This document shows, one piece after another, positions 37,192 through 52,349 of a stretch of DNA of 64,000 nt. The notes under the pieces were generated by a model that worked only from the letters and a program-made list of their open reading frames with translations, was not told the DNA's origin and did not search any database. This DNA comes from Absidia repens (lineage: Eukaryota; Mucoromycota; Mucoromycetes; Mucorales; Cunninghamellaceae): contig MCGE01000006.1 of the NCBI GenBank assembly GCA_002105175.1, positions 868,001-932,000 on the forward strand, given 5' to 3'. Every line of letters begins with the position of its first letter. The stretch's first letter is position 1. Position numbers and translations under genes: made by a program.

Positions 37192-40100
37192 ATGCCTGAA
37201 ATTATGGTATGTTAGAATACAGAATATATATTTATGTTTTGTTCATTGTTTGCTTTTGATTATAGACTATCGATATTCTATTGAAAGATCTTGGCTATGA
37301 TTTTAACTCTATTCCTGCTACAAACGAGAGCCATTTGGTGGACGACGAGGATGATAAACTTTTGCTAGCACAGACAAAATTACCATTGGTAAGCGTAAAC
37401 ACGATACTCTTTGTTTTTTTGTCATTAGGCCTTATTGTTTTTATTTGTTTTTGTTTTTACATTTAGGCCCAAAGGATTGACGTCGTTTTTCCCAAATCAA
37501 CGCTTGACGGTAATTCAATTTTTCCCTTTTCTTTTTTTTTCGACCTTGCTTTTTCTCATTTAATCCCCTCCTTTCATGTAGATCAAAATACCTCTTGTCA
37601 ACAATTGATCGATGTACTTGGAACTCGTTATATTGCTAATGACCACTCAACACTGAACAGCGATGACAACAAAGTACCACTCCAACACAAAGTAAGAATC
37701 CATATATTCAGGCAAATTTTTATGAAAGTATCGTTCTGACATGGTTATTTAGTACGAACAAAATGATCAACTTCGACTGGAACGCTTTGACGAACTATTG
37801 AAAACTGAGGAAAATTATATTCGGAAACTTCAGCCTTTGGTGAACACGATCGTCAAGCCCTTGAAAGTTTCCTGCGCTAAAGACAAGCATCCCGTTTTGA
37901 AGCAATATATGTGTACCAATATCTTCCTCAACTTGGAGCAAATATTGGACCTACACCAGCAGTTCTTGAAGGATTTGAAGACTCATCCGAAGGATGATTT
38001 TGCTACTCTCTGCTCCATTTATGTAAGTCTGGTTATACTAAAAAATAAAAGTGATTATATCCTTCTAACTGACCCGCATACTCGCTCTATTTTTTATTTT
38101 TTCTGTGTGTTGTGTGTGGGGGGCTGGGGACTAGATGGGCAAAATGGATCGCTATCGACGGTATTTACTCAAAGTGAACGATGCGCATGAGCTTCATACA
38201 ACTGAATATCAAAAAAACCAAATGTACCGCAGTTTTATCATCAAGGCGACCACCAACCCTGTATTCCAAAAACTTCGCTTTGAAAACTTGCTGGACGAAC
38301 CCTGGAAACGCATTACAGCCTATGTCGTTCTATTGGAAGAAATTCGCAACTATACACCCAAGGACCATCCTGATTTTGCCAAACTGACCGATGCGTTTAC
38401 CAAAATTAATACAGTTGCTTCCGTGCGTGACGACCTTCCAACAATGTTAGCCACAAAGTCCCATGATTTGTACTTGTCTATTCGAAAAGCCCCTGTAAGT
38501 AGCACATACAGAGCAAACCAAAAAAAAAAAAAAAAAAAAAAAGAGCAATGATGTTAACAAAATAGTTTTTTTATTTATTTGGGTGGGTGATCTTAACCAT
38601 TAGTGTCATCTTATCAAGCAAAGTCGCTCCCTGGTTACACATATGGATGCTGTTGAAATCAATGGAATTACGGGCAAAGTCTCTCGGCATGTTACCATCT
38701 TTTTATTTTGTGACAAGATAATGGTGGCCAGTCGATCTTCTCATGCTAAAGGGTCTGACATTTGTGGTGAAACTACTTCTGGATCCTCTCCACTGACGAA
38801 TCTGGTGCCTAAGAAAAAAAAAGATCTTGACTTCAAATTCTGTGGATGGATTGGACTGCAACATATTGACTTGATTCAGGGACCTTCAGGTAGGTTGACT
38901 TTTTTTTTTTTGGACAATTTGGCAATATGGAAATTATTAAACTTATTATTTCACCTATCACAAAACTTCGAATAGATCTTCCAGGTTCCATCATGGTTCG
39001 TACATTCCCTGATTTTCAAGATAGTATAACGGAAACCGCAACTGGCTATGAAAAATACTTCAAGAAGGGTACACGAACCTTTGCCTACCAAGCCGAACCT
39101 TCTTGCACAATTCCTGTGGATTTTATGAAGAAAAGGGACTCTTTTGTGGATGCTTTCTATAAAGCTCAAGCAATACAAAGGCAATATGGGAATCAAGACG
39201 CAACGTATCATCGTGTTTGGAAGAGCCATCAGGTGTACAGCAATGTTTATGATCAAGAAACTTATGCCAAAACGGAAATCAAGGTAAATACGGATTTGAA
39301 AAAAGGGGGTGGGGAGGAGGAATTGTTGGTAATCTTTTTTCTGTTGCTACTGTAGAACAATGTGGCGACAATATTTTTGGAAAAAGATTCGGAAGTGGAT
39401 ATCCCTTCATTCCTAAACTCTAATCAATCTTCACCTTGGATTGTGGCTTTGGTGCGACCTGGATCTCAGGGGTTAAAACTCAATATCTGGTCCAAAGTAT
39501 CTCTGTCCTGCAATAATGGCCAGCAATCCTATCAGCAACAATCGGATCAAACTGTCTCAACTGAACGGTCCAACGGCAAAACCCTGGATTTCGCCGACGT
39601 TTTCTGGAGCAATGGTAAAAAAAAAAAAAAAAGAAGTCAAAACACAAACTCACTCTGAAACTGTGGGGGCCCGTGTAGATTTACTAACCTATTTTTTTTT
39701 TAATGTTATTATTATAGTCGTCAAATACGAAAGGAAACTCCAATGCTCGTGTACGTATCGATTAATGAATGAAGGTTTGGATGAACAAGAAATGCGACCA
39801 CGGCACCGATCCCATTCCCGATCACGAACAAGTATGTATCGCTCATCAAGTATCTCCAGTATCAGCAGGTTTTTCGGTCGATCTCGGTCACAATCGCCGT
39901 TCTCATCGTCAGCGTCGTCGTCATCAACACCACATCTAACACTGTCTCCATCCAAATCTACGCCATTGAAAAACAAAGAACAGGATGATAGTACTACAAG
40001 GAACCGCCGGCCACGCGCTCACAGTTTGTCCAACGATTCGAATTGTTTGAACACCAAAACAAAATCTACCACTACCACTCGACGAAGAAAACTTAGTTTC

Positions 40101-41906
40101 GACACATCCTTCTTCAAGTTTGATATTAAGCCAACAATAAATACCTCTGTCTCCTCCTCATCAACAACAACCCAACATCAGCAACAACCAAAGTCATTTA
40201 CACAAAAATGTCAAATACCCTCACCTCAGACTCATATACAACAGCTACAAAACTCAATCCGCCGTGCATCACTATCTCACAACAGCAAGCAACATCAAGC
40301 AACCACATCACCCACAGCAGCAAGACCGATTCCGGTTCCTTCGATATCATACTCTCCTGGTCCTCCCTCGCTGCATCCTACCGAACTGCCTTCACCAAAT
40401 GTCTATCCATCAAACCGACAAATGTATCGATCGACTGGTAAGCTATTGATAGATAACTCACAATTTTTCCTTTTTGACTTTAATTTTTTATTTTGAACTC
40501 CCATAGACTATTCATCATCCTCACCTTCGCCTTCGCCTTCTCCGCCTCCACTTATGGTCAATAAATATGCAAAACAGCGCCAGTTAGGGGAAAAACTTGA
40601 TGCAATATATCATGACATGACAGGGATCGACAGACTGATTTTGGCAGACCAGCAACAGTCAAGACATATTTCCGATCCTCTGATAGGCAGACCACCAAGT
40701 CGAACTAACTCTTGTACGCCTGTATCAACGCCTTCCTCGTATCAGCAACATCGTGAAAGTTTTGGTACCACCTCTTCAAGATCCTCAAGCTACACTAACA
40801 CTTTCTCATCCTATGCCAGTCAAAGCTCGCGTAGCTCGGTCAGTTTGGAAGAATTGGACGCAGTCAAGGTAAAGGGTTTTCTAAAATAAAAAATAAAAAA
40901 AAAAATAAAAAAAAAAAAAAACCAGTGTATTTGATATTGATCCTCTCATTCTTACCTTTGCTCTCTGTCAATTTTTTATAGGGGTATGGACCGCCACCGC
41001 AACTTGCAAACATGGATATAGTGCCATCATCAAACAATCATCAGAAAGATGATGACATTGTTCGAAAAGTCATGACAGATTTAGCCAACAGCCAGAAAAG
41101 ATGGTCTTGTAAGTCACTCTCATCCCATTATGCATCAGCCGTCGAAGAAACAAACCACGCTCCCCGTTGCTCTCCTGGCCCGGTCAATTCTCTACGAACA
41201 ACAGCTATGGAGGAAGGACAACCTGTTTTGGATCATGTGGCTTCAGCGGTAGATCATTGCTCTTACGAAGTGGGACTAAAATGGCATTTCTTACTGGACA
41301 AACATCGCATGCTTGGCAGCCAAGTCAACCGAGTTGCTGATCATTCACCATCCGTAAGTTTGAAAACAGGGTAAACCAGACACACGCCTTTATTTTATCT
41401 GATAATTTTTTGTTTTTATTTGGTAGAGTATGGATACTGGGATGCTCAGCGAAATGTACCAGGATACAATGAATGAAACAACTTGCTTTTTCAACGTAAT
41501 TTGAAAGAATGATGGAGGGGCCGGGGATGACATTGGGTTGTGATTAAGCTTGTTTCTTTCTTTTTTTTTTTTTTTTTTTTTTTTTTTGCATAAAAATAGA
41601 AAATCAACACTGAATTGGAAGAAATTTCTAGTACTGTGAATGCATACCGCCAAGGATCCAAACAACAATATCAACCATATCGAACGTCTTCCATTGACCA
41701 ACCTACTTACACTACCCGTGAAGCTGATAATTTGTTGACACGGAAATTGAAGGAAGCTCAAATAGAGCGTGATTATTGGCATCGAAGAACAAGGTAACTC
41801 CCTCCCTCCGCACAATATATGAAATTATTCTTTTTCACACTAATGACCCTTTCGTTTGTTTAGTGAACTTACCAATCAACTCAATGAATTTATGCTCAGA
41901 CAATAA
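37192..41906 (+). CDS. Rho guanine nucleotide exchange factor (DH-PH type)
   Basis: Fifteen exons encode 1177 residues: 37192-37206, 37266-37388, 37467-37509, 37582-37691, 37753-38022, 38135-38494, 38604-38889, 38976-39283, 39356-39614, 39718-40437, 40507-40868, 40982-41353, 41427-41495, 41600-41793 and 41864-41906. A DH domain lies at about 100-310: RLERFDELLKTEENYIRKL (CR1-like), FLNLEQILDLHQQFL, then LLDEPWKRITAYVVLLEEI (CR3-like). A PH-like region follows at about 320-510 (HVTIFLFCDKIMVASR, then DFKFCGWIGLQHIDL). The rest is Ser/Thr/Gln-rich and ends in a coiled coil (LTRKLKEAQIERDYWHRRT). DH-PH proteins activate Rho/Cdc42 at polarity sites. Which fungal subfamily (Rgf/Rom, Bud3, Cdc24) is unclear. 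The first exon is 15 nt. Confidence 0.85.
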
Positions 41907-42475
41907 GGCTTTTTTTTTTTACTGCCATTGTCTATACCTACCTCCTTTTTTTCTCATTCACACCCGCCGCTTCCCCATTCATCCTCCGTTTACTTGTTTA
42001 TCATCATCATATTACATGTATATACTCCCATCATTTATATTCCTCTTTTACATACTCTCCCATCCTTATATAATTTTTCTCCCTTTATTCACGAATTCAT
42101 TTATACCTTACTAACTTTAGTTTAGTTCAGTTTATGCTTATGATTATCACTTCTATTGCCTGTAATTGTTATTATTATTTATAGTTTGCCTTTGTCTTTA
42201 TGTATATACACATCAATAAAAAAAAAGGGCTCTTTGTCCACTTTTGATGCACGTCATTGTATTGCTCTGGATGAATTATTTTTATGCGGGCCACTACCTC
42301 TATTTTTCTTTTGGTCTTTAAAGTCATCTCTAATTTATCTTAATATCACTTGAAAACATTTTATGACGCATACGTTGCAAACTATTGTAGGCATTTATTA
42401 AGACATATCAATATATTTTTTATTGTGGAGTGAACAGTTCTACAATGGATAGCAAACTAATATGCAGTACAGTAT

Positions 42476-42506
<31 letters not shown>

Positions 42507-44237
42507 GTGGGATAAACTATTCTAACGTAGGAAGGTGAGCTATCCTACTGTGTAGCAGTCCAATGTGAAGGAAGCGTGCAACGGCATCGTGACATTTGCG
42601 TCATTATATGAGAATCACTATGCTGCCAGTGCTTAATAGAAAGGGGGGCTCGATTGACGTAAAAAAAAAGATATACTGCAGCCATTATGCTGTCGCTGTT
42701 GAATGGGGAGGGTTTATGTCATGAGAAAAGAATCACCACATTGATGATGTAAAAATTTAGAGAGGGTCCTTTTTTGTACCACTAGGCTCAAAAAAAAAGG
42801 AAACGCCCAAATGTTCAATGTCCGCCCGACTTTTTTATGCCTGCCCTTTCCTTTCGCTCTCTTTCTTTCTTCTTTCTTTAAGTATTCACAGTCATGGCCC
42901 GTACGTGGTAATGATGGAGTTAGATTAGTATCAGGACTAGTTTATAAGCGTTTTCAGCTCAGGGATTACAAGACGCATGGGGAACCCCTTTCATTTTGGA
43001 TTCAGGATTTGGCACCACCATTAGTTGGCTTTTTTGGATCCTTCATTAGCTTAGTTCAGTGTCAATTTGTCTATAGTTTGTGTTTTTATCTGAATAAAAT
43101 ATGTCTCTTGTTACATACTTGATAAAAATTGTCCCAATATTCTGTCTTATGTCTTATGTGCAGTACATCCTTGTTATACTATCGTCAACCCTTTTGATTA
43201 AGTGTTGACAACTGTTATATTTCAATAAAACATAACCCTTCAGCCATTTTTATGCATTGTACTGTATATCAGTTCCCTTTTCATCAATCTCCATATATCC
43301 CTTTAGTCTCCCTCATGCTACCTCCAGTAGATCCGTCTTTACAATGATCTCCATGCTTGACCTTTTAATTTCTACCATATTTCTTCCAAAATTTTTTTTC
43401 TTTTTAATCATCCGTATTCTGATTTGTTGTATAACGAGCAAACCCGTATTGTGGATACCTTGTGAGTATTCTATCAAACACCTGCTTTCTAATACACCTA
43501 CAATGGCCACTTCTCCGCTACCCTCTGACCACCTCCCTCCCTCAGCCACCAGCTAATAGTAACGAGTTGACCACAATAGCTAGTCATACCAATCTTTTTA
43601 TTCAGGTACGGTGCAATTCATCTCTCTCCCCCTTGGTTTTGGGAATTCAAGTTATCTTCAAACCCATAAAACTGAGTATGGTATACGTTTTTTGTTTTTT
43701 TAAAAAGGTAAATGTATTAGCCCCCCCCCTTCCCCAAATGAACCCCCCCCCGTAAAGATAGGTCGGTAATTTGCTGCTGTTTTATTATCGTAGGTCCATG
43801 GTCCTATATAAGGTCAATTCGAAAGGGTAATGCAAGCTATTGATCGTCAAGCCGATGATGTCAAGATAATATTTGTATTGGTGGTGTTGACATTATTAAA
43901 ATAATCAATAATGAAACAGTGCAGATTGGCAAGGCACGATTATTTTCCATATAACAAAATAACAAAATAAAGCACCTACAAATTGCAGCATAAAGATTTT
44001 TTTTTTTGAAGATCAAATGTTTCTTTATTATATATGTAGAAAAATATGTATAAAAAGAAGGTCGGGAAGAGCAAAGGGAAGATATACAAAAAAAAAAAAA
44101 AAAGAATGCTGTTTTTTGGGAGGGGGTTGTAAAAAAAGTGACAATGATATAAAATACATAATGAGGGAGGAAGAGATAAGCTAAGATACAAACTAAAAAC
44201 CTAAACTAAACTTAACTAAAGATATGCGGGTAAGAGA
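41907..44237. other. 2.3 kb intergenic region with repeat copy G
   Basis: This lies between the convergent 3' ends of the Rho-GEF (+) and Ras-GEF (-) genes. 42410-43610 holds dispersed-repeat copy G. 43780-43960 contains a short open stretch that may be a coding relic. The rest is AT-rich with A/T runs (42480-42506, 44091-44103). No gene is called. Confidence 0.65.
42410..43610 (+). repeat. Dispersed repeat family, copy G (long)
   Basis: The 5' part (about 42420-42760) has TTCTACAATGGATAGCAAACTA and CCATTATGCTGTCGCTGTTGAATG, matching copy H (GCTGCCATTATAAAGTATG). A CT-rich tract precedes the core at about 42930-43010 (GGGATTACAAGACGCATGGGG, CCCTTTCATTTTGGATTC). TTAGTTGGCTTTTTTGG, CATTAGCTTAG, ATCTGAATAAAATATGTCTC and TTTCAATAAAACATAACCC follow. 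A 3' block, TATCAAACACCTGCTTTCTAA, is shared with copy C. The CACGTG box is degraded. Confidence 0.85.
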
Positions 44238-47065
44238 CTAGTTAGTATCAGAAGCTACCTTTGCTAATCGTTGGGCAAGCGCGGCTCTGAACTCATCATT
44301 GCTGGAAGGATCAGGAGGCTGCTGTGTTGATTTTGCAACGTTCTGGGGTCGAGGAGGTACAATGGGAGCTGCTGCTGTCGTATCTGTGGTTGGTGAAGAT
44401 TGAAGAGGTGGCAATGAATGGGGGTCATGGATCGTTGTGGGTCGTGTTTGTTGTTGATCTATACTTCGTCTGAATGGCCAAAAGTTGTTATTTCCGACGC
44501 TATTTCTTGTATATTCATCCTGTTGCTGCTGGTGGTACTGTTGCTGTTGTTCATCATCTACACTCGTAGGTCGACTTCCACTACCACTGCCACTACCACT
44601 ACCACTACCACCACCGCTATTGCTGCTGTTGTTTGTGTTGAGTGAGATATTTCCATTACTGTTCCGTAACATCATCGACGAGCTTGAGTTGCTGAGCATC
44701 GAGCCCTGACCGCCACCACCTCCGCCGATACTGCTACTACTTCGGTGCCCGTTCGTTGAAGGAATAGATTTTTGCCGAGGAGGTTCACGTAAGTTGCTGA
44801 GCTGATCTACAGTGTCTTGATTCACCCACGGTCGCATAAGGATATATTGTGTCACCATTTCCTGCTGTTCTTCCATATCTCCATCTTCTGTTTCATCACC
44901 GCCATCCCTATCGTCGTCATCGACGCCGCCATACCCATTGATAACACTATTGGTTCCACCACCGCCACCTGAACTATCACGACCATTCCCACCATTTGTA
45001 TTGTTGCCACTACCACCAAATCCAAAAAGTCCGTTGCTGCTAATCCGTCCAATCCCAGAAGCACCACGATGTAAAGCGTTCGATATCGCAGGTCGGAAAT
45101 GATGTTTTTGGTGCGCTTTGTTATAGGTGCCAGGTAAGCAGGTGGGGTATTTGGGTCCTTGTTGGAATCGATGCATCATGGAAAGCACTTCGTGGATCCT
45201 TGGTTCATCTTGGACAGCCATAGTGCCATTTGCTGGTGATGATTTGAAAGCCGCCATCAAATAGGTGATATCGTGGATGATGGTGCCCAAGAAAGGAACG
45301 GTTGGTTTTGTGTAGTGTTCAGCTCGGATTTGCGCCACAGATTTGCCATTAACCACGGTTGTATTCACCATTCCCATATGTTCACGGTACCGTCCATAAT
45401 TGTCTGTTTCCGACATGAGCTCGTTGAGGCCGTCCAGTTTGGTGGTACTCTTTTTTGGTATATACGCCCACGTCCGTCGAAGTCGATCCACAGGTGGTGT
45501 CCCCAAAGCCGATACAATCGCTTTCAATGTTTGATAGTTGTTCAGTTCCAAGCACCGGGAGGCGACCTTGATCCAGTAATGAATCAGCTGAGCACGCGCA
45601 GACGCTTCCTGTGGAAACAAGATGGAGTGCTCGATGGTCCGGGTGAAATAGTTGAAAAAGTCAGTGGAGGCAACAATTCGAGGGTGAGGACATTTGGCGG
45701 AGTGAGAAAGCAGGGCAGAGGGTGGAATGGCATTGAATATGGCAGCTTCGATTTGAGTGACTTGATACGCAGTAACATGGGCCTTGAAGTGCATAATGCT
45801 TGGAATGGTAGCAGCGCTCATGTAGATGGTACGTACACGGTTCAGGGTCTGTTTGGTATCGGCGACTTGTCTTGAGTACTGTAAAATACGATGGTTGATA
45901 TCATCCTCTGTCATTGGGTCAAGTGTGGCTGCGTCACCTTGCAGCTGTTGTTTTCGTACTTTTGTGTCCTTGAGTGCCATTTCCAAATCGTCCAATTTTG
46001 TTTGTAAGATACGGTGTGTAATTAATAAAGGAGGGACGGGAATCAACGGGACGTGATCGGAAGACGTTTGACCGGATATCGACGAGTTGAGTCCATCAAC
46101 GTTGGTCTGTGCTGGTACAAGATGGGTTGGATCCACTTCGCCTTCGGAGACAATACTACTTGAGTCGTCAGATATAGGTTGTATTTCAGTATAAGGTCGA
46201 TGTTTTTGCAAAGATCGGTTATCAGGAGATGGGACACTATAGGGTCTTGAAGCTGCTGTGTTGGGTGTTGGCGGTCTTGGTCGGATAACTGGACCCGACG
46301 TTTGTGGTTGTGGTTGTGATTGTGGTTGTGGTTGTAGTTGCTGATGCTGATGCTGTTGCTGCTGTTGCTGCTGTTGCTGTTGTAATCGCAATTGTTGTTC
46401 AGAAGATTTGTCTAAAAAAAAAAGGCAAAAGACACGTGGTTTAGTAAATTAAGCTAGACATGACCAATCGTTTGAGCTTTTTCTTTATTTTACCCTGCAA
46501 ATAATCAGTACTTGTTGGCGAAGATGGTCTTGATACCACACCACGAGCAGGTTTTGGAGGTAGAACTGGCTTATGTATTCGAGAAGGTTTGGGTGGTAGA
46601 GGCGGTTTTGGGAATTTCGACGAATCTCCGGTATTCTGAGCGAGAATCCTTGCTGGTGTTCCTGGTGAGTGTGTTTCAATAATATGTTCCATGTGTGAAA
46701 GACAAGTTCGTATAGCTGATATTAAAAAAGCATATTGCTTTGGTTGGGATATAATAGCTATAGTGATCAACGGCGGACAAAAAGTTAGTTTATAAGTATG
46801 ACTATAACATATGCACATATTTTACATGATAGTCATTACCTGATTGGATAAACTTGATATCTTTAAGAAAAGATAAGGAATCTTGTGACAAAGAAACATA
46901 GGCCATGTAAGCATCCTATACGTATAGTACAAAAAGAGCGAGAGTATAAAGTGTGAGAATTGCAAATACAGTAACCATATTTTCAAATGAAGACATTCAT
47001 ACCTTGACTTGACCATTTTCTTCTAGGTGATTAGCGTGAGCGAGAGAAGACTGAACTTCTTCCAT
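44238..47065 (-). CDS. Ras guanine nucleotide exchange factor (Cdc25-type RasGEF domain)
   Basis: Five exons (47003-47065, 46840-46915, 46494-46757, 44238-46411, with the last exon the largest; four introns-exons joints keep frame) encode 858 residues. The N-terminus is helical, followed by Pro-rich SH3-ligand-like motifs (PPLPPKPSR, VLPPKPAR) and a Gln-rich tract. The RasGEF catalytic domain lies at about 330-600. It includes FFNYFTRTIEHSILFP, ARAQLIHYWIKVASRCLELNNY, LKAIVSALGTPPVDRLRRTW and VPFLGTIIHDITYL, all classical CDC25-homology blocks. The C-terminal third is Gly/Ser/Gln-rich and disordered. It likely activates Ras at membranes, and SH3 partners may bind the Pro-rich part. The recognised exons are four in number if the listing is taken literally; no further upstream exon is seen. 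Confidence 0.9.
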
Positions 47066-47688
47066 GTTGACAAAGTGAAAGAGGCGGAGAAAGGGGAAAG
47101 GGGGTGTGAGACGGAAGGATTAAGGGAAGAGAAAGAAAGAAAGAAAAGCAAGCCAAAAACGATTCGGGGACATAAAAAAAAAAAAAGCGGGATTTCCAAA
47201 TCAGCGCCAAGCCAATGAGCACCACACTACAAAATGTTCCTGCTTGATTTTCCATAAAAATCATTATAAAGCAATGCCAGCGACCAAGAAATAAAAAAAA
47301 TCATGCATTCCCGTTCAGTATTACACAATCATATAGTAAATGGAAAAAATAAAAATGAAAAATAACACCATCTAAAATTCGTCTATAAAGAGGTCCGCCA
47401 AAACCAGAAAGCAAAAAGTAGCCAAACCATATAAAGCATGCCAGTTTCATCTGCCGTCTCGAAATACTAGGAAAATAAGAAACATCACAAATCAAAACGT
47501 CAATAGTAATAACTAAAAAACGCATGCATATTTTTTGAATCCATCTTTGTTTATTGTTAAACGAAAAGGGAGAGAAAGAGGATACTAACTAATAATAAAG
47601 ATAAAGGATGACAGTAGACTAACAGGTAATACGGTAAATGGAAAAGGGGAGAAAGAGAGAAGGGAGGAGGGAAAACTATACAAAATCA

Positions 47689-47720
<32 letters not shown>

Positions 47721-47734
47721 TAAAGAAAATATAT
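47066..47734. other. Spacer between Ras-GEF and Sfp1-like genes
   Basis: This 669 bp tandem spacer on the minus strand is GA-rich upstream of the Ras-GEF start (47070-47160). It is AT-rich at the 3' end of the Sfp1-like gene and includes a TAA triplet run at about 47690-47719. No gene is seen. Confidence 0.55.
47690..47719. repeat. TAA triplet microsatellite
   Basis: About ten TAA/AAT triplets in a row lie immediately downstream of the Sfp1-like stop codon, probably in its 3' UTR. Confidence 0.85.
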
Positions 47735-48848
47735 TTACAAAAATGCTTGGGGGTGTAAAGATTGAGAATGATGGGGTAAAGATTGTTGATGAGGGTGTTG
47801 AAGATGTTGTTGCTGATGTTGCTGTTGCTGTTGCTGCTGCTGTTGCTGCTGTTGCTGCTGTTGCTGTTGCTGTTGTTGTTGTTGTTGTTGTTGAAGTTGC
47901 CAAGGAGTAGCCATCCATGGTGGTAACGCAGTTTGCATTTTCTTGATGTGAGTATGTTCGATATGGTATTTCAGTCCATTCATATTCTTGTAACGCTTTC
48001 TACATCCCATCACAGTGCATTGGTAAGGTTTGGTAAGTGCATCCGCCTCATTATCCGAATCTGTTGATTCACAGTGCCCATGCATACGATGATATTTTAA
48101 TCCATTGGGGTTTTTGTAAGCCTTATCACAGCCTGGGACATCACAGCGATAAGGTTTATCCGCATCTACAGAACATAGAATAAAAAGAAGCCATGTCAAG
48201 TTAAATCAGGTGATAGAAAAAGATGGTCAATTTTCTTACCTGGATGCATCATTCCCGGTGCGCCAAAGTGACTAAAGTCCATATTTTCAAGACCCAGTCC
48301 ACCAACTGTGATCGCTGGGTTTCCATTCATGCTGCTGTTGTTGGCAATCCCACTAACGCCATCGACACCTCCGCCTACGCCAGCGCCGTTTTCGTGTTCC
48401 AAAGCAGACATATCTTGACTAGAGAGCAAAATAGGTAGGTTGCCATGAGGGTCATCTTCTTCGTCTTCTTCCATTTCCTCGTCTTCGTCTTCATCAGCGT
48501 CAGGTTTAGGACTTGCTGGACCATCATGCGCATGGATGTCGACATGTTGCTCTTCATAATGTTGTAATAATTCGTGAAGATCGGCTATGGGTTGGTTACA
48601 GCATACTAAATCCCGGCAAAATTGCGACTCGAGTTCCCGTTGGTGAACATAACTATCCCTGTGTCGTAAAGCAAAAGGTGATGGGGTGGCAAAGGATGAA
48701 GGTGAGGATGCAAGCATATTAAGTGTAGGAGAACTATTGAATGATAAGATATTAGTCATTTTTTATTGTTTGTTTCGTTGTAACAGTGGTAATAAACTCA
48801 CAAAGACATCATATTGAAGATGGAGTTCTTTCGTTGCGGAGAAGTCAT
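47735..48848 (-). CDS. SFP1: Sfp1-like C2H2 zinc finger transcription factor with long poly-Gln tract
   Basis: Three exons (48802-48848, 48240-48733, 47735-48165) encode 323 residues. An atypical finger (CRDLVCCNQPIADLHELLQH...H) lies near 50-80, then an acidic segment. Two C2H2 fingers follow: YRCDVPGCDKAYKNPNGLKYH and YQCTVMGCRKRYKNMNGLKYH. The paired YKN(P/M)NGLKYH sequence is the hallmark of Sfp1/JAZF1. The C-terminus has about 27 or more glutamines and then His/Gln-rich sequence. Yeast Sfp1 controls ribosome biogenesis genes and growth under TORC1. That role here is by family only. It is divergent from HSP60. Confidence 0.9.
47815..47895 (-). repeat. CAA/CAG-type repeat encoding poly-glutamine in the Sfp1-like gene
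   Basis: A run of mixed CAA/CAG codons on the minus strand encodes the near-uninterrupted glutamine tract. Codon mixing suggests selection for glutamine rather than a fresh single-codon expansion. Confidence 0.85.
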
Positions 48849-51706
<2,858 letters not shown>

Positions 51707-52349
51707 ATTGGAATGATGTAGGAAAGGAAAAAAAATCAACAAGAAACGAACAACGTAAGTCAAAAAAGAAAAGTGAAATAGGGAAAGACAGATGCTGATT
51801 ACTGTTTACTCATGTCTTTGTTCTGTTTTTCTTTCTTAATAGGATATTAGATGATACTGTCAAAATTTTAGTTAGCATTACTGTTGTCACAATCCCATTA
51901 TGTAGTATTAGTTTTATCTCCATTTATTTATGTTTTTTACAATAAAAAAAAAGTTATTACATCAAAGTGTCTTTATGAACAATGCCTTACTAGATTTATA
52001 TGCATGTGTTTTTGCATATATTTACTTCCTTTGACTTCATGATTGTCATTCATAAAAAAGCACAACATACTGTAGCAGTAGACTGGCCTAAAGGTTTGTT
52101 TGCTACCACAGTGACTTTTTATGCCGTTTTTACATGCGCTCACTGTGCTCTAGGTACAGCTTTGACTAAATGAAAGTAAATTTTTTTGTGGCATTCTATC
52201 AACAGAGTAGGCTCTGAGCACGCCTATTTATTTATCAATATGTTAGGCGTTGTACAAACACAATATACTTTTTTTTTAATAAAATAGATTCTGATTACCA
52301 ATAGTACCATGTAATTTTTTTTTTATTGTAGAGCAAGCATAACATAAGG

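Noticed and set aside
44418..45875. Several plus-strand open frames of 75-200 codons
   Set aside because: Antisense shadows of the Ras-GEF coding exon, whose minus-strand frame has clear conserved domains.
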